64,000 nt of DNA from Candidatus Bathyarchaeota archaeon A05DMB-5 (GCA_019685655.1 JABFQP010000002.1:1-64000); one strand, 5' to 3'. Counted from the stretch's first letter, positions 8,888 to 20,155 are shown. The notes: generated by a model not told the origin, from the letters alone. Numbers and translations: made by a program.

Positions 8888-9247
8888 TTAAGGGAACAAA
8901 ATAAAAAGTTTATGAAGCATACGACTAGATTTTTCCCGCTTTATTTCGAAAAGCACAGTTCCGCCGTCCGTGTAAGGTTTCCCAGGGTCCAAACATTGAA
9001 AATAGCCTTTCTCGCCTTCCTCTTTTGCTAAGCCCAACTGCTTAAAGCTTATTCCGTGGCTTAAGGGAACAACCATAGAAAGCATACAGCCTAAAGCGTG
9101 AATGCAAAGATTGTCAGTTTCACTAACGGCTATTCTGGGCGAATCCACAACTATTTGTTCTCCCACCTTATGAACCGGACAGTTTCCACGCACATCCTTA
9201 ACCGTAATAACCAGACGGTACCTACCAGTTTTGAACATGGCTTTCAC
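8888..9247 (-). CDS. TIGR04076-like small protein
   Basis: 119 aa. The pattern fits the TIGR04076 family of small archaeal and clostridial proteins: a short beta strand with a basic residue (YRLVITVKDVRG), the motif NCPVHKVGE, a CIHAL...L helix, and the closing GGTVLFEI. The family has no established activity. The last ~12 residues after the conserved GGTVLFEIKRE are probably disordered. The ATG lies head-to-head with the thiolase-like gene about 125 bp away. Confidence 0.65.
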   Translation of the reverse strand: MKAMFKTGRYRLVITVKDVRGNCPVHKVGEQIVVDSPRIAVSETDNLCIHALGCMLSMVVPLSHGISFKQLGLAKEEGEKGYFQCLDPGKPYTDGGTVLFEIKREKSSRMLHKLFILFP

Positions 9248-9371
9248 TCCATTACATTCAATATGCTTATTAGCATGAGTTATGAAGTTTTGGGAAACGC
9301 CGAAATGGCAAACACTTAAAAGTTATCATGAAAGGGATATTTGATAATTGAGAGAGAAAGGTGTAAAAGCA

Positions 9372-10568
9372 ATGCAGAATCGTCCAGCCATAGTTGCCGC
9401 TGGAAGAACCAAATTCGGGGAACATTACGAGAAAGAACCAGAAAAACTAATTGAGGAAGCGTGGCTTAAGGCTTCGGTGGAAGCTGACATAGAACGCAAA
9501 GACCTAGAAGCATGCTACCTATCAGACTATTTTCTTCCAATCACGAACAAGCTTGGACTCGAAGAGGGTTTCCTTTCAGAACTAACAGAACTACACGTGC
9601 CAATGGAAGTAACCCGCTCCTTCGGCTCCGCATTATCTAACGCTTGCAATGCAATCCAAGCTGGAAAATACGATGTGGTTCTAGTGGGCGGCATAGAAAA
9701 AATGACTGACAGATGGGACAAAATCCGAGACGACCTCATGCTTCTCGAAGACCCATGGAGCTACTACGCGGGATGCACGCCAGAAGCAAACCATGAGCTG
9801 ATGCTTCGAGCCTACATGAAGGAATATGGAATAGAAGGAGATGATGCAGAAAAACTGAACATTGCCCTAGCACAAATCGCAGTAAAAAACCACTTACACG
9901 GAACAAAAAACGAGTACGCACAGTACCAACGAAAAATAACCGTAGAGCAGGTCATAAACGCCAGAAAAGAAGCCCGAAAACCCTTGGGACTTTATGATTA
10001 CGCGCCAATCTCAGACGGCGCTGCAATCATTATCCTCACAAGCGAAGACGTTGCCAAAAAATTCACAGACAAACCAGTCCATGTTCTCGGCTCGTCTTCA
10101 GCAACAGATTACCTAACCTTTCCGGCAAGAGAAGATTTAACGCGTTTTCTTGTAAGCGAAATTGCAATGAAGAATGCTTTGAAAATGGCTGGAGTGAATT
10201 TGTGGGATATACAAATAGTGGAGCTTTATGACCAGTCCACGGTTATGGAGATGGTTTCGCTTGAAGATTTGGGATTCTGTGAACGTGGAAAAGCGTGGAG
10301 AAGCATTTACGAGAGCTATCAAGATTGTAAGGGCTATTATGAAATTGAGGGAAAGAAAATTTTTGTGAACATGAATGGCGGCTTAAAAGCAGATGGAAAC
10401 CCGCTCGGCGCCACGGGTGGAGCCCAAGTTTTTGAAGTTGTTAAGCAATTAAGAGGCGAAGCTGGCGAGCGACAAGTCAAAAGCGAAAAAGAACTCGAGT
10501 ATGGCTGTGTGCTGGAGCTTGAGGGATTCGGCACTAAAGGCTACGTTTACATTTTAGGGAGGGATTAG
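9372..10568 (+). CDS. Thiolase-like protein lacking canonical catalytic residues
   Basis: 398 aa from the ATG at 9372, which follows an A/G-rich GAGAGAAAGG tract; an in-frame ATG 24 bp upstream looks less likely. The thiolase fold is clear: AGRTKFGE at the start, GKYDVVLVGGIEKMTD (98-113), SDGAAIIIL (214-222), LEDLGFCERGKA and GGLKADGNPLGATGGAQ (336-352). Against archaeal acetoacetyl-CoA thiolases, however, the nucleophilic Cys position reads Thr81 (VTRSFGSAL), the oxyanion HDCF segment reads YDQS (286-289), and the catalytic His of GHP is Asn343. It lies 3 nt upstream of the HMG-CoA synthase gene, an arrangement typical of the archaeal mevalonate pathway, so a structural or modified role in that complex is inferred. 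Confidence 0.85.
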   Translation: MQNRPAIVAAGRTKFGEHYEKEPEKLIEEAWLKASVEADIERKDLEACYLSDYFLPITNKLGLEEGFLSELTELHVPMEVTRSFGSALSNACNAIQAGKYDVVLVGGIEKMTDRWDKIRDDLMLLEDPWSYYAGCTPEANHELMLRAYMKEYGIEGDDAEKLNIALAQIAVKNHLHGTKNEYAQYQRKITVEQVINARKEARKPLGLYDYAPISDGAAIIILTSEDVAKKFTDKPVHVLGSSSATDYLTFPAREDLTRFLVSEIAMKNALKMAGVNLWDIQIVELYDQSTVMEMVSLEDLGFCERGKAWRSIYESYQDCKGYYEIEGKKIFVNMNGGLKADGNPLGATGGAQVFEVVKQLRGEAGERQVKSEKELEYGCVLELEGFGTKGYVYILGRD

Positions 10569-10571
10569 TAA

Positions 10572-12080
10572 ATGAGCAGCGAACCCATAGAGAGAAGAGT
10601 TTCCTATCTTGGCGATAGGCTTAGAGGAAGACGTTGCCAAATATGCGGAAAAGAATATTTCGAATTTAGAGACTACTGCGGAAACTGCGGAAGAAAAAGT
10701 TTCGGAAAAATGGTTGACATAGACCTTTTCTATGAGAAGGGCAAACTTGAAATATGCACGCTTGTCAATGAGCCAACAAACAAATTTACAAAACTTGGAA
10801 GTTACATTTACGGAATAGTCTCATTTCACGATGGAAAAATACGGGTTCCGGGAAGACTAACTGACCGCATGATAAGGCAAGGAGAAAACATTGATTTTTC
10901 GGCTTTGGAAGGAAGAGAAGTCATTCCAAGGTTTAGAAGACGTTATTCAGTGGACAGAAGCGATGTCATCCCAACAATTTCTTTGGCTTTCACCTTTGCA
11001 GACGAATATTATCCCCATCAAGAATACACTGTGGCAAAGCCTAACAAAGAATACGATAACCCGGGAATAGTTGGCTACGGAGTTTACACATCAAGGTTTA
11101 GGATAAGAGAAGGAAACATTGAACGTTCAGTACCGTTCATTGACGAAGACTCCATAACTGCGGCTGTAGAAGCTGGAAAAACAGCACTGATTCATTCTGG
11201 CGTTGACAGTGCGCTTGTCGGCAAAATATATGTGGGCTCCGAATCTAACCCTTACGCTGTTAAGCCCATTGCTTCCAAAGTGGCGCAAGTGCTAAAATTG
11301 GGCGAAGAATGCGAAGACGTGCAAGGAGTAGACGCTGTAGACACGGAGTTTGCATGCAAAGCTGCAACAAGCATGTTTAAGGACGCGGCTTCGCTTGTAA
11401 GTTATCCCAAATCGAACATCCAATACGCCATGACCATAGGCACGGACAATTCTCAAGCGGCACCGAGAAATTGCCCAGGAGGCGAGTTAGACCTTTTCGT
11501 CGGCTTCGGCGCTTGCGCTTACATTTTCGGAAAACACGATGTCATAGCTGAAATTGAAGGATGGTATTCGTGCACTTCGGACACTCCGGATTTCTGGCGA
11601 AGAGACGGCGAGCCATACCCAATGCATGGCGGACGCTTTACCGGAGACCCAGCATACTTCAAACATATCAGAAAGGCGGCAAAAAAGTTAATGGAACGGC
11701 TTAACTTGCAAATCAACGATATCAACTATTTTGTTGCTCATCAGCCAAACGTTCAGTTTCCAGTACGCATCGCGAAGGAGCTTGGATTTAAAGAAGAGCA
11801 GTATTTGCCTTCATTGCAAGTGGCAAAGTTTGGCAACACGTATTCTGGCTCTTCGCCTGTTGGTCTTGCGGCAGTCTTGGATGTTGCTAAACCCGAAGAG
11901 CGCATTTTAATCGCGAGTTATGGTTCTGGTGCTGGAAGCGACGCTTACTCGCTTGTTACTACGAGCCAAATATTGGATAAACGGAAGCGGCAGAAGTTGA
12001 CTGTTAAGTATCAGGCGGAAAATCCGTTCTTGGAATATGTGGATTACACAACGTATAGAAGATTAAAACTTGGAATGTAA
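10572..12080 (+). CDS. DUF35 domain fused to hydroxymethylglutaryl-CoA synthase
   Basis: 502 aa. Residues ~18-130 form a DUF35 module: a rubredoxin-like zinc ribbon (C22, C25, C36, C39) followed by an OB fold. Residues ~165-490 form an HMG-CoA synthase with its catalytic residues intact: Glu224 in YVGSES, Cys262 in EFACKAATS and His390 in VAHQPN. The enzyme condenses acetyl-CoA with acetoacetyl-CoA to HMG-CoA for isoprenoid lipid synthesis. In well-studied archaea DUF35 is a separate subunit bridging thiolase and HMGCS; here it is joined to HMGCS in one chain. It is translationally close to the thiolase-like gene (3-nt gap). Confidence 0.92.
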   Translation: MSSEPIERRVSYLGDRLRGRRCQICGKEYFEFRDYCGNCGRKSFGKMVDIDLFYEKGKLEICTLVNEPTNKFTKLGSYIYGIVSFHDGKIRVPGRLTDRMIRQGENIDFSALEGREVIPRFRRRYSVDRSDVIPTISLAFTFADEYYPHQEYTVAKPNKEYDNPGIVGYGVYTSRFRIREGNIERSVPFIDEDSITAAVEAGKTALIHSGVDSALVGKIYVGSESNPYAVKPIASKVAQVLKLGEECEDVQGVDAVDTEFACKAATSMFKDAASLVSYPKSNIQYAMTIGTDNSQAAPRNCPGGELDLFVGFGACAYIFGKHDVIAEIEGWYSCTSDTPDFWRRDGEPYPMHGGRFTGDPAYFKHIRKAAKKLMERLNLQINDINYFVAHQPNVQFPVRIAKELGFKEEQYLPSLQVAKFGNTYSGSSPVGLAAVLDVAKPEERILIASYGSGAGSDAYSLVTTSQILDKRKRQKLTVKYQAENPFLEYVDYTTYRRLKLGM

Positions 12081-12131
12081 GCAAACTTTAATAGTGATAG
12101 AATAACAAGTTACCAGCGGAGTCTAAACTAA

Positions 12132-13295
12132 ATGTCCGCAAAAGAAGTGCTCAGAGTCATATACGCACCGCATAAGGCATTTAAAGAGATAATCCAAAAG
12201 CCCGGATACAAAGGACCAATAATAATCATGGGATTGTTTGTGTTGTCCTTTGCAATTTTTTATTATGTTCTTTCTTCTAGAGTTTATTATGACCAAACAG
12301 CGCCACAATTGTCATCAACAGAATTTGATAAATGGACAGAAGACGCTACCCTCTGGAGTTTAAGTGCGGCTGTATCAGAGAACAGCACGGACTACATAAA
12401 AGGCAGCTATTATGGAAACAAGAGTATTCAGTTCCATCTTGAAAATGAAACACAGATTTCTATGGAATTAAAAATTCCAACCTCCTTAAACTGTCTGGGC
12501 GCTGACGGTTATGCGAACGTATCGTTTAGAGTGAAAATAGTTGAACCAGAAACTAATCCATATAATTTGAGCATTTATTTGTTCTCGGCGAACACCACTG
12601 ATAATTACTTTTACCATTCCATAGCAGATGGCATCGCTGAAACAGGAATCTGGAACAACAAAACAATTCTGCTGAGCGAATTTACAAAGGTTAATAATGC
12701 CGACTGGAGCAACATCACTGGTTTAAAACTTGAATTGGCATGGACTAGCAATGAGAATATCACCGTTCTGGTTGATGGACTCTTCTTTCACGGCGTTTAT
12801 AAATCCGCACTTGAAATTAATGGAAGTGGAATCTTAGTTAATTCCGTAATAAGCGGGTTCATGCAGTTCACTATACAATGGACTATACTCGGCATCTTTT
12901 TATATCTACTTTCAAAATTGTTTAAAGCACAGCCCATTTGGAAAAGTATGCTTACGATATCCGGATTTGCCTTGATAACGTTCTTTCTGCAAAATTTAAT
13001 AATCACTGGAGTAGTTCTTGCTTATCCAGAAACGCACTTTTCTCTTTCAACCCTAGGCGGAGTCTCCGGAGAAGGATTTACAGTTGACGCCCAAAATTTC
13101 CAGTCCATTCTAATGATTCGATATGATATTTTAGATAGGATAGTGTACTATGTTTGGATTGTAGCTTTGTGCACTATTGCGCTTCATTTAATGTTTGCAT
13201 TTTCATGGACAAGGAGCATTTCTATCTCAATTCTGAGCAGCTTGATTAGCATGCTGATATTTCGCCTTATAATATATGGAACGGTCTGGCTTTAG
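12132..13295 (+). CDS. Yip1-type membrane protein with a large inserted extracytoplasmic domain
   Basis: 387 aa. The N-terminus (VIYAPHKAFKEIIQKPGYKGP, followed by a helix at ~30-48) is typical of archaeal Yip1-domain proteins. The remaining helices come only after residue ~235 (about 238-262, 275-300, 330-352 and 362-385). Between them lies a beta-rich domain of ~180 residues with many N-x-S/T sequons, which looks like a carbohydrate-binding-type sandwich outside the cell (inference). No function is established. It precedes an ABC exporter but is separated from it by ~90 bp with probable independent transcription. Confidence 0.7.
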   Translation: MSAKEVLRVIYAPHKAFKEIIQKPGYKGPIIIMGLFVLSFAIFYYVLSSRVYYDQTAPQLSSTEFDKWTEDATLWSLSAAVSENSTDYIKGSYYGNKSIQFHLENETQISMELKIPTSLNCLGADGYANVSFRVKIVEPETNPYNLSIYLFSANTTDNYFYHSIADGIAETGIWNNKTILLSEFTKVNNADWSNITGLKLELAWTSNENITVLVDGLFFHGVYKSALEINGSGILVNSVISGFMQFTIQWTILGIFLYLLSKLFKAQPIWKSMLTISGFALITFFLQNLIITGVVLAYPETHFSLSTLGGVSGEGFTVDAQNFQSILMIRYDILDRIVYYVWIVALCTIALHLMFAFSWTRSISISILSSLISMLIFRLIIYGTVWL

Positions 13296-13386
13296 TTTAC
13301 ACATGGCAGTTGACAACAGAATCCGATGACGTCAATAAGATAAAGTTAAATAGTTAAGCAAAATTTTTGAGTCTGCGTTGATACGC

Positions 13387-14091
13387 ATGAAAACTCTGCT
13401 TGAAGCTCATGATGTCAAGAAAGCTTATCGAATGGGCAAAGTGCATGTTCCAGCTTTGCGTGGAGTAAGTTTTGAAGTCAAGAAAGACGAATTTTTAACA
13501 ATTTTCGGGCCTTCTGGCAGTGGAAAATCAACTCTGCTACATTTGATTGGAGGGTTAGACCGTCCGGACGAAGGAAAAATCATTATCGACGGCTTTAACA
13601 TTCTTGAGATGAGCGGTGACAAGTTGGCTGAGCTTCGTTTGACCAGAATAGGGTTTGTTTTTCAATTTTTCAATTTACTACCAAGATTGACTGCATTAAG
13701 GAATGTTGAGTTGCCACTCTCGATTGCGGGTGTGCCAGAGAAGGAAGCGGTGGAAAAAGCAAAAGAAATGCTAACGCTTGTGGGACTGGAAACTCGCATG
13801 AATCATAAACCCACAGAGCTAAGCGGGGGAGAACAACAGCGAGTAGCAATTGCACGGGCTTTAATAAATAATCCAAAAATCGTGTTAGCAGACGAGCCAA
13901 CTGGAAATCTCGATACCAAAACGGGCTGGGAAATAGTCCAGCTAATGAAAAAGCTGAACGAAGAGAAAGGACAAACCTTCATAGTTGTCACTCACGACCT
14001 GCACATCGCAGAAACTGCAGACCGCATAATACACCTCAAAGACGGCTTAATAGAAGCAATAAAAGAAGCGCCGAGAGGGAATAAACGATGA
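13387..14091 (+). CDS. ABC transporter ATP-binding protein (MacB/LolD type)
   Basis: 234 aa from the ATG at 13387 (a TTG three codons upstream is also possible). All ABC ATPase motifs are present in order: Walker [11 protein letters not shown]-loop [22 protein letters not shown], signature [15 protein letters not shown], Walker [13 protein letters not shown] and the H-loop THD. The Q-loop and the NLD ending of Walker B are typical of the LolD/MacB/FtsE group that powers mechanotransmission-type permeases. Its last codons overlap the permease gene by 4 nt, so the two form one transporter. Confidence 0.95.
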   Translation: MKTLLEAHDVKKAYRMGKVHVPALRGVSFEVKKDEFLTIFGPSGSGKSTLLHLIGGLDRPDEGKIIIDGFNILEMSGDKLAELRLTRIGFVFQFFNLLPRLTALRNVELPLSIAGVPEKEAVEKAKEMLTLVGLETRMNHKPTELSGGEQQRVAIARALINNPKIVLADEPTGNLDTKTGWEIVQLMKKLNEEKGQTFIVVTHDLHIAETADRIIHLKDGLIEAIKEAPRGNKR

Positions 14092-15356
14092 GGCTGAACA
14101 AAATTTTAGCTATGGCATGGGAAAACATGACCCAGCGAAAACTACGCACCTCACTAACCACCCTAGGCGTTGTGATAGGCATAACAGCAATAATCAGTTT
14201 AGCTTCCTTAGGCGAAGGATTCAGATTAGGCGTAAAAGAACGCATGGAACAAGGATTTGAACTAAACGTGCTAATAGTAATTCCAGGAAGCTTCACATCA
14301 GGACTCATGGGAAGCTTTACACCACAAGATGTCGCAAACATTCGGGAAAACGTTACAGGCGTGGAAATTGTCACTCCAATAATAACGTTGCCACAAGTAA
14401 AATTGAATAACACACAAACGAATGAAGGCTTAAACGCCATAACAGTAGGCGCCGTGAATTTCTCAGAAATGCGCCAAATCTTCCCAGACAGGTTTATTCC
14501 ATTAGCAGGAGAATTACCAAGCCAGGAAGAAAACGACACAACTGTTTTGGGATTCAGAACTTGCTATTTGAATGATGTGACACCGATTGTCAATGTAGGC
14601 GAAAATGTAACTTTGCAAATTGACGTTTCTGGAATACCAATAAATAAAACTCTTCAAGTTGCTGCGATACTAAATAAAGGCGGGACTTCGGGAATCACAA
14701 ATTTTGATTACTGGGCATTTATACCATTAAATGCGGTGCCCGCTCCAATCAATGAAAAATACAATATAATTTTAGTCAAAGTTTCCAACCCGGAAAAATC
14801 AGAACAAATCGCGAGAGATATAGAGAACACTTTTGAAAATCCATATTCCATAAGCATACTTGTGCCGATAGCTTTCATGCGTCAAGTGGACCGAATTCTA
14901 AATTTTGTTCAACTGTTTCTGATGGCTATAGCTTCAATTTCTTTGCTTGTGGCAGGAATTGGCATAATGAACATCATGACGGTTTCAGTGATGGAGCGAA
15001 CCCGCGAAATTGGAATTTTGAAGGCTATCGGAGCGAAAAGTCGAACTGTACTAGGCATGTTTCTCGCTGAAGCTGTGCTGATAGGAATAATAGGCGGCTT
15101 GATAGGCATGTTTACTGGATATGGAATCTCCTACGGACTAGCCTATATGCTGTCAAGTTTTATGCAACCACAACAACAGCAAGACACTATTTTCAGAACA
15201 CCTGAAACCCATGGAATGAACATAAACCCAGCATTTTCACCAGAATGGACAATAATAGCCTTTGTCTTCGCAATCATCGTGTGCATAATCTTCGGTTTGT
15301 ACCCTGCCAGAAAAGCAGCCAAACTAAACCCAGTTGAAGCTTTACGTTATGAATAA
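14088..15356 (+). CDS. ABC transporter permease (MacB/FtsX family)
   Basis: 422 aa. Residues 1-20 hold the conserved amphipathic start (AMAWENMTQRKLRTSLTTLGVVIG), followed by TM1 (~22-42), a large extracytoplasmic MacB_PCD domain (~45-270) and an FtsX domain with three C-terminal helices (~278-305, 325-350 and 385-408). The coupling signature VMERTREIGILKAIGAKSRTV and the terminal YPARKAAKLNPVEALRYE are diagnostic. Such systems use cytoplasmic ATP hydrolysis to move lipoproteins, peptides or antibiotics outward; the substrate is unknown. The start overlaps the ATPase stop by 4 nt. Confidence 0.95.
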   Translation: MRLNKILAMAWENMTQRKLRTSLTTLGVVIGITAIISLASLGEGFRLGVKERMEQGFELNVLIVIPGSFTSGLMGSFTPQDVANIRENVTGVEIVTPIITLPQVKLNNTQTNEGLNAITVGAVNFSEMRQIFPDRFIPLAGELPSQEENDTTVLGFRTCYLNDVTPIVNVGENVTLQIDVSGIPINKTLQVAAILNKGGTSGITNFDYWAFIPLNAVPAPINEKYNIILVKVSNPEKSEQIARDIENTFENPYSISILVPIAFMRQVDRILNFVQLFLMAIASISLLVAGIGIMNIMTVSVMERTREIGILKAIGAKSRTVLGMFLAEAVLIGIIGGLIGMFTGYGISYGLAYMLSSFMQPQQQQDTIFRTPETHGMNINPAFSPEWTIIAFVFAIIVCIIFGLYPARKAAKLNPVEALRYE

Positions 15357-15369
15357 AAACTTAGCAAAA

Positions 15370-15376
15370 TTTATAT
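15370..15376 (+). promoter_or_regulatory. TATA box before the TRAM/OB gene cluster
   Basis: TTTATAT at 15370-15376 directly follows the permease stop codon. The predicted transcript would start near 15400 and carry about 95 nt of leader before the first TRAM gene. The leader holds a second, out-of-frame open stretch beginning at a GTG near 15458 that runs antiphase through the TRAM gene; I regard it as a shadow. Confidence 0.5.
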
Positions 15377-15493
15377 GGTTGAAGGACTTTTCTGCATGTA
15401 ACTGGCCAACAACCAAAAACTCAAGTGACCATCACAAAGGTATGTGAGTTTTAGGGTGAAAGGCTGGTTCCGCGATAAGGACGAAAACGCAAC

Positions 15494-15778
15494 ATGCCAA
15501 GAAGGCTGCCAGAAAAAACAAAAAATGCGCCAAGAAAACCAAGAAGATTTGGAAGCCAAAGAAGGTTCCGCCCAAGCAGACCGCTCTTTTCGATGGCGCC
15601 TGTCAAAGAGAATCAGGAAATAGAAGTTGTCATCGACGATATTGGAAGCAGAGGTGACGGAGTAGCTAGAATACAGAACTTTTTGATTTTTGTTCCAAAC
15701 AGCAAAATAGGCGAACGCGTTAAGGTCGTAATTCGCTCGGTTCATGAGAAATTTGCAGTCGCGGAAAGAATAGCTTAG
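15494..15778 (+). CDS. TRAM-domain RNA-binding protein with basic N-terminal tail
   Basis: 94 aa. The first ~35 residues are Arg/Lys/Pro-rich (MPRRLPEKTKNAPRKPRRFG) and probably disordered. They are followed by a TRAM domain (EIEVVIDDIGSRGDGVARIQNFLIFVPNSKIGERVKVVI), the single-domain form common in archaea. Single TRAM proteins bind RNA without sequence specificity and have been shown to act as cold-responsive RNA chaperones in methanogens. The gene heads a three-gene set with an OB-fold protein and a second TRAM protein. Confidence 0.85.
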   Translation: MPRRLPEKTKNAPRKPRRFGSQRRFRPSRPLFSMAPVKENQEIEVVIDDIGSRGDGVARIQNFLIFVPNSKIGERVKVVIRSVHEKFAVAERIA

Positions 15779-15791
15779 ACGGAGGACGAAA

Positions 15792-16082
15792 TTGAAAATA
15801 AAAGAATTGCGAAACGGCATGAAGAACGTTACAGTAGAAGCCAAAGTAACAGAAAAATCAGACCCACGCGAAGTTCTGTCAAGATTCAAAGACGAAACAT
15901 ACAAGGTTGCAACAGCAATAATCGCAGACGAAACAGGCACAATAAAACTGACGTTATGGAACGAACAAATCAACCAAGTAAACATCAACGACACAGTCAA
16001 AGTGGAAAACGGCTACATAACAAGCTTCCGAGGAGAAATCCAGCTGAATGTAGGAAAATACGGAAAACTAACAGTTGAATAA
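15792..16082 (+). CDS. OB-fold nucleic-acid-binding protein (RPA-like)
   Basis: 96 aa beginning at TTG 15792, preceded by the Shine-Dalgarno GGAGGA. The whole protein is one OB fold of the RPA/aspartyl-tRNA-synthetase-like class: NVTVEAKVTEKSDPREV, followed by ATAIIADETGTIKLTLWNEQINQVNINDTVKVENGYITSFRGEIQLNV. Short OB proteins of this type bind single-stranded DNA or RNA. It lies 13 nt after one TRAM gene and 42 nt before another, so it is probably cotranscribed with them. Confidence 0.85.
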   Translation: MKIKELRNGMKNVTVEAKVTEKSDPREVLSRFKDETYKVATAIIADETGTIKLTLWNEQINQVNINDTVKVENGYITSFRGEIQLNVGKYGKLTVE

Positions 16083-16124
16083 CCGCGAATCAAATTTTAT
16101 TTAACGCAATGAGAGGTGAAATGA

Positions 16125-16418
16125 ATGAGTGAAAGAAGAAGCTTCGGTCCGAGAAGAGGAGGATTCAGAGGAAGAGGCGGAGGAAGCAGATTCCCACCGA
16201 AACCAGTAGAAATCGGCAAAGAATACGAAGTTGACATACAAGAAACAAGCCGACGTGGCGAAGGAATAGCCCGAATTCAGGGCTTAGTGACTTTCGTACC
16301 GAACACTAAACCAGGCGAACACGTCACGATTAAAATAACAAGGATAAGCAGAAGATTTGCAGAAGCCGAAGTTGTTGGAAAAGGAGAAGCAGAAACCGAA
16401 GAAAAAGAAGAAGAGTAA
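16125..16418 (+). CDS. TRAM-domain protein with RGG-rich N-terminus
   Basis: 97 aa, starting at ATG 16125 behind GAGGTGA. The N-terminus is an RGG-like tail (PRRGGFRGRGGGSRFPPKP), the middle is a TRAM domain (YEVDIQETSRRGEGIARIQGLVTFVPNTKPGEHVTIKI), and the C-terminus is strongly acidic (GEAETEEKEEE). It is clearly a paralogue of the TRAM protein ~630 bp upstream, with a different tail chemistry. The mixed RGG and acidic tails suggest RNA chaperone activity or RNP assembly (inference). Confidence 0.87.
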   Translation: MSERRSFGPRRGGFRGRGGGSRFPPKPVEIGKEYEVDIQETSRRGEGIARIQGLVTFVPNTKPGEHVTIKITRISRRFAEAEVVGKGEAETEEKEEE

Positions 16419-16485
16419 CCAAAAAACGAAAGAATATTTCTTCTCGAAACTTTTTCCAATATCTGTTCTTTTCTACTTTTAACAC

Positions 16486-16926
16486 TCATTTCTTTTTGAA
16501 GAAAAGCCAGTTTTTCTGGTCTTTAAACCTCACCAGCACATATACGCCCTTCAGTTTGTTGCCGTTGATTTCCACAATGAGCTTGTCTTCTTTTTGGTCT
16601 ATCATTTTGTAGGTGCCTTTGTCCCAGATTTCCACCGTGCCAGCGCCATACTCGCCTTCAGGAATCGTGCCTTCAAAACTTGCATAGTCAATTGGGTGGT
16701 CTTCAACTTGGACGGCTAATCTTCGAACGCCAACCGTTAGAGGCGGCTCTTTAGGCACTGCCCAACTTTTCAGTACTCCATCCATTTCTAAACGTAGGTC
16801 GTAATGCAAATGTGTTGCAGCGTGCTTCTGAACAACGTAAATGTTTCCCTCGCTCATTTTTACTTCACCCTTCGGCTCGCTTGTTCTATTGAACCTCCGT
16901 TTTCTCTCATATTCTTTTAGGCTCAT
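16486..16926 (-). CDS. Stand-alone DNA 3'-phosphoesterase (LigD PE domain)
   Basis: 146 aa. The protein consists of the phosphoesterase domain found at the N-terminus of bacterial LigD. All catalytic residues are at matching spacings: H35, H41, D43 and R45 in [14 protein letters not shown]69, and H77 in VEDHP. The core is preceded by a ~25-residue basic leader. The enzyme trims 3'-ribonucleotides and 3'-phosphates to give clean 3'-OH ends for repair ligation. No Ku, ligase or LigD polymerase gene is adjacent, so it is a solo PE like those described in other archaea. Confidence 0.92.
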   Translation of the reverse strand: MSLKEYERKRRFNRTSEPKGEVKMSEGNIYVVQKHAATHLHYDLRLEMDGVLKSWAVPKEPPLTVGVRRLAVQVEDHPIDYASFEGTIPEGEYGAGTVEIWDKGTYKMIDQKEDKLIVEINGNKLKGVYVLVRFKDQKNWLFFKKK

Positions 16927-16977
16927 TTCCTACTCAATCTCTGCCAAGCGATACATTCACCATAGTTGAATTTAGTT

Positions 16978-19864
<2,887 letters not shown>

Positions 19865-19913
19865 CTTATATTCTCACCAACTTGAATTCTCTTAGGACAA
19901 AAAGGGTCAGTTT

Positions 19914-20051
19914 TTATCCGCCTGTGGCTTTGTCGGTACCTATGCTGCATTCGCAGTTAGTAGATTCTCCGCAGTAGGGGCACACGCATTTGCAATCATC
20001 AATTGAATAGCCACATCTTTCACATATAGGCTCCTTTTCTTCTGATTTCAT
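19914..20051 (-). CDS. 45-residue cysteine-rich metal-binding protein
   Basis: This short gene fills the gap between the oxidoreductase and bacterioferritin genes. ATG at 20051 to TAA at 19914 gives 45 aa with eight Cys at residues 10, 13, 20, 22, 24, 27, 33 and 35 (CERCGYSIDDCKCVCPYCG, then NCEC). The pattern is two CxxC knuckles interleaved with CxCxC, suggesting one or two bound zinc or Fe-S ions, metallothionein-like in density but not in recognisable family. Position beside a bacterioferritin suggests metal handling, although cotranscription is unproven. Confidence 0.6.
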   Translation of the reverse strand: MKSEEKEPICERCGYSIDDCKCVCPYCGESTNCECSIGTDKATGG

Positions 20052-20155
20052 TTGTTAATTCCCATTATAGTATATCATTTTCTGCGAAATTAAAACTTAT
20101 GTAAAAATGTGCAGAAGCTAAAGGGTGGATAAAAAAGGTGGGGGTATTTTTGGTT

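Noticed and set aside
15458-15620. A GTG-started out-of-frame stretch rich in Lys/Gln/Glu across the first TRAM gene.
   Set aside because: It overlaps the TRAM gene in another frame, stops within it, and lacks any family signature; composition reflects the basic TRAM tail.
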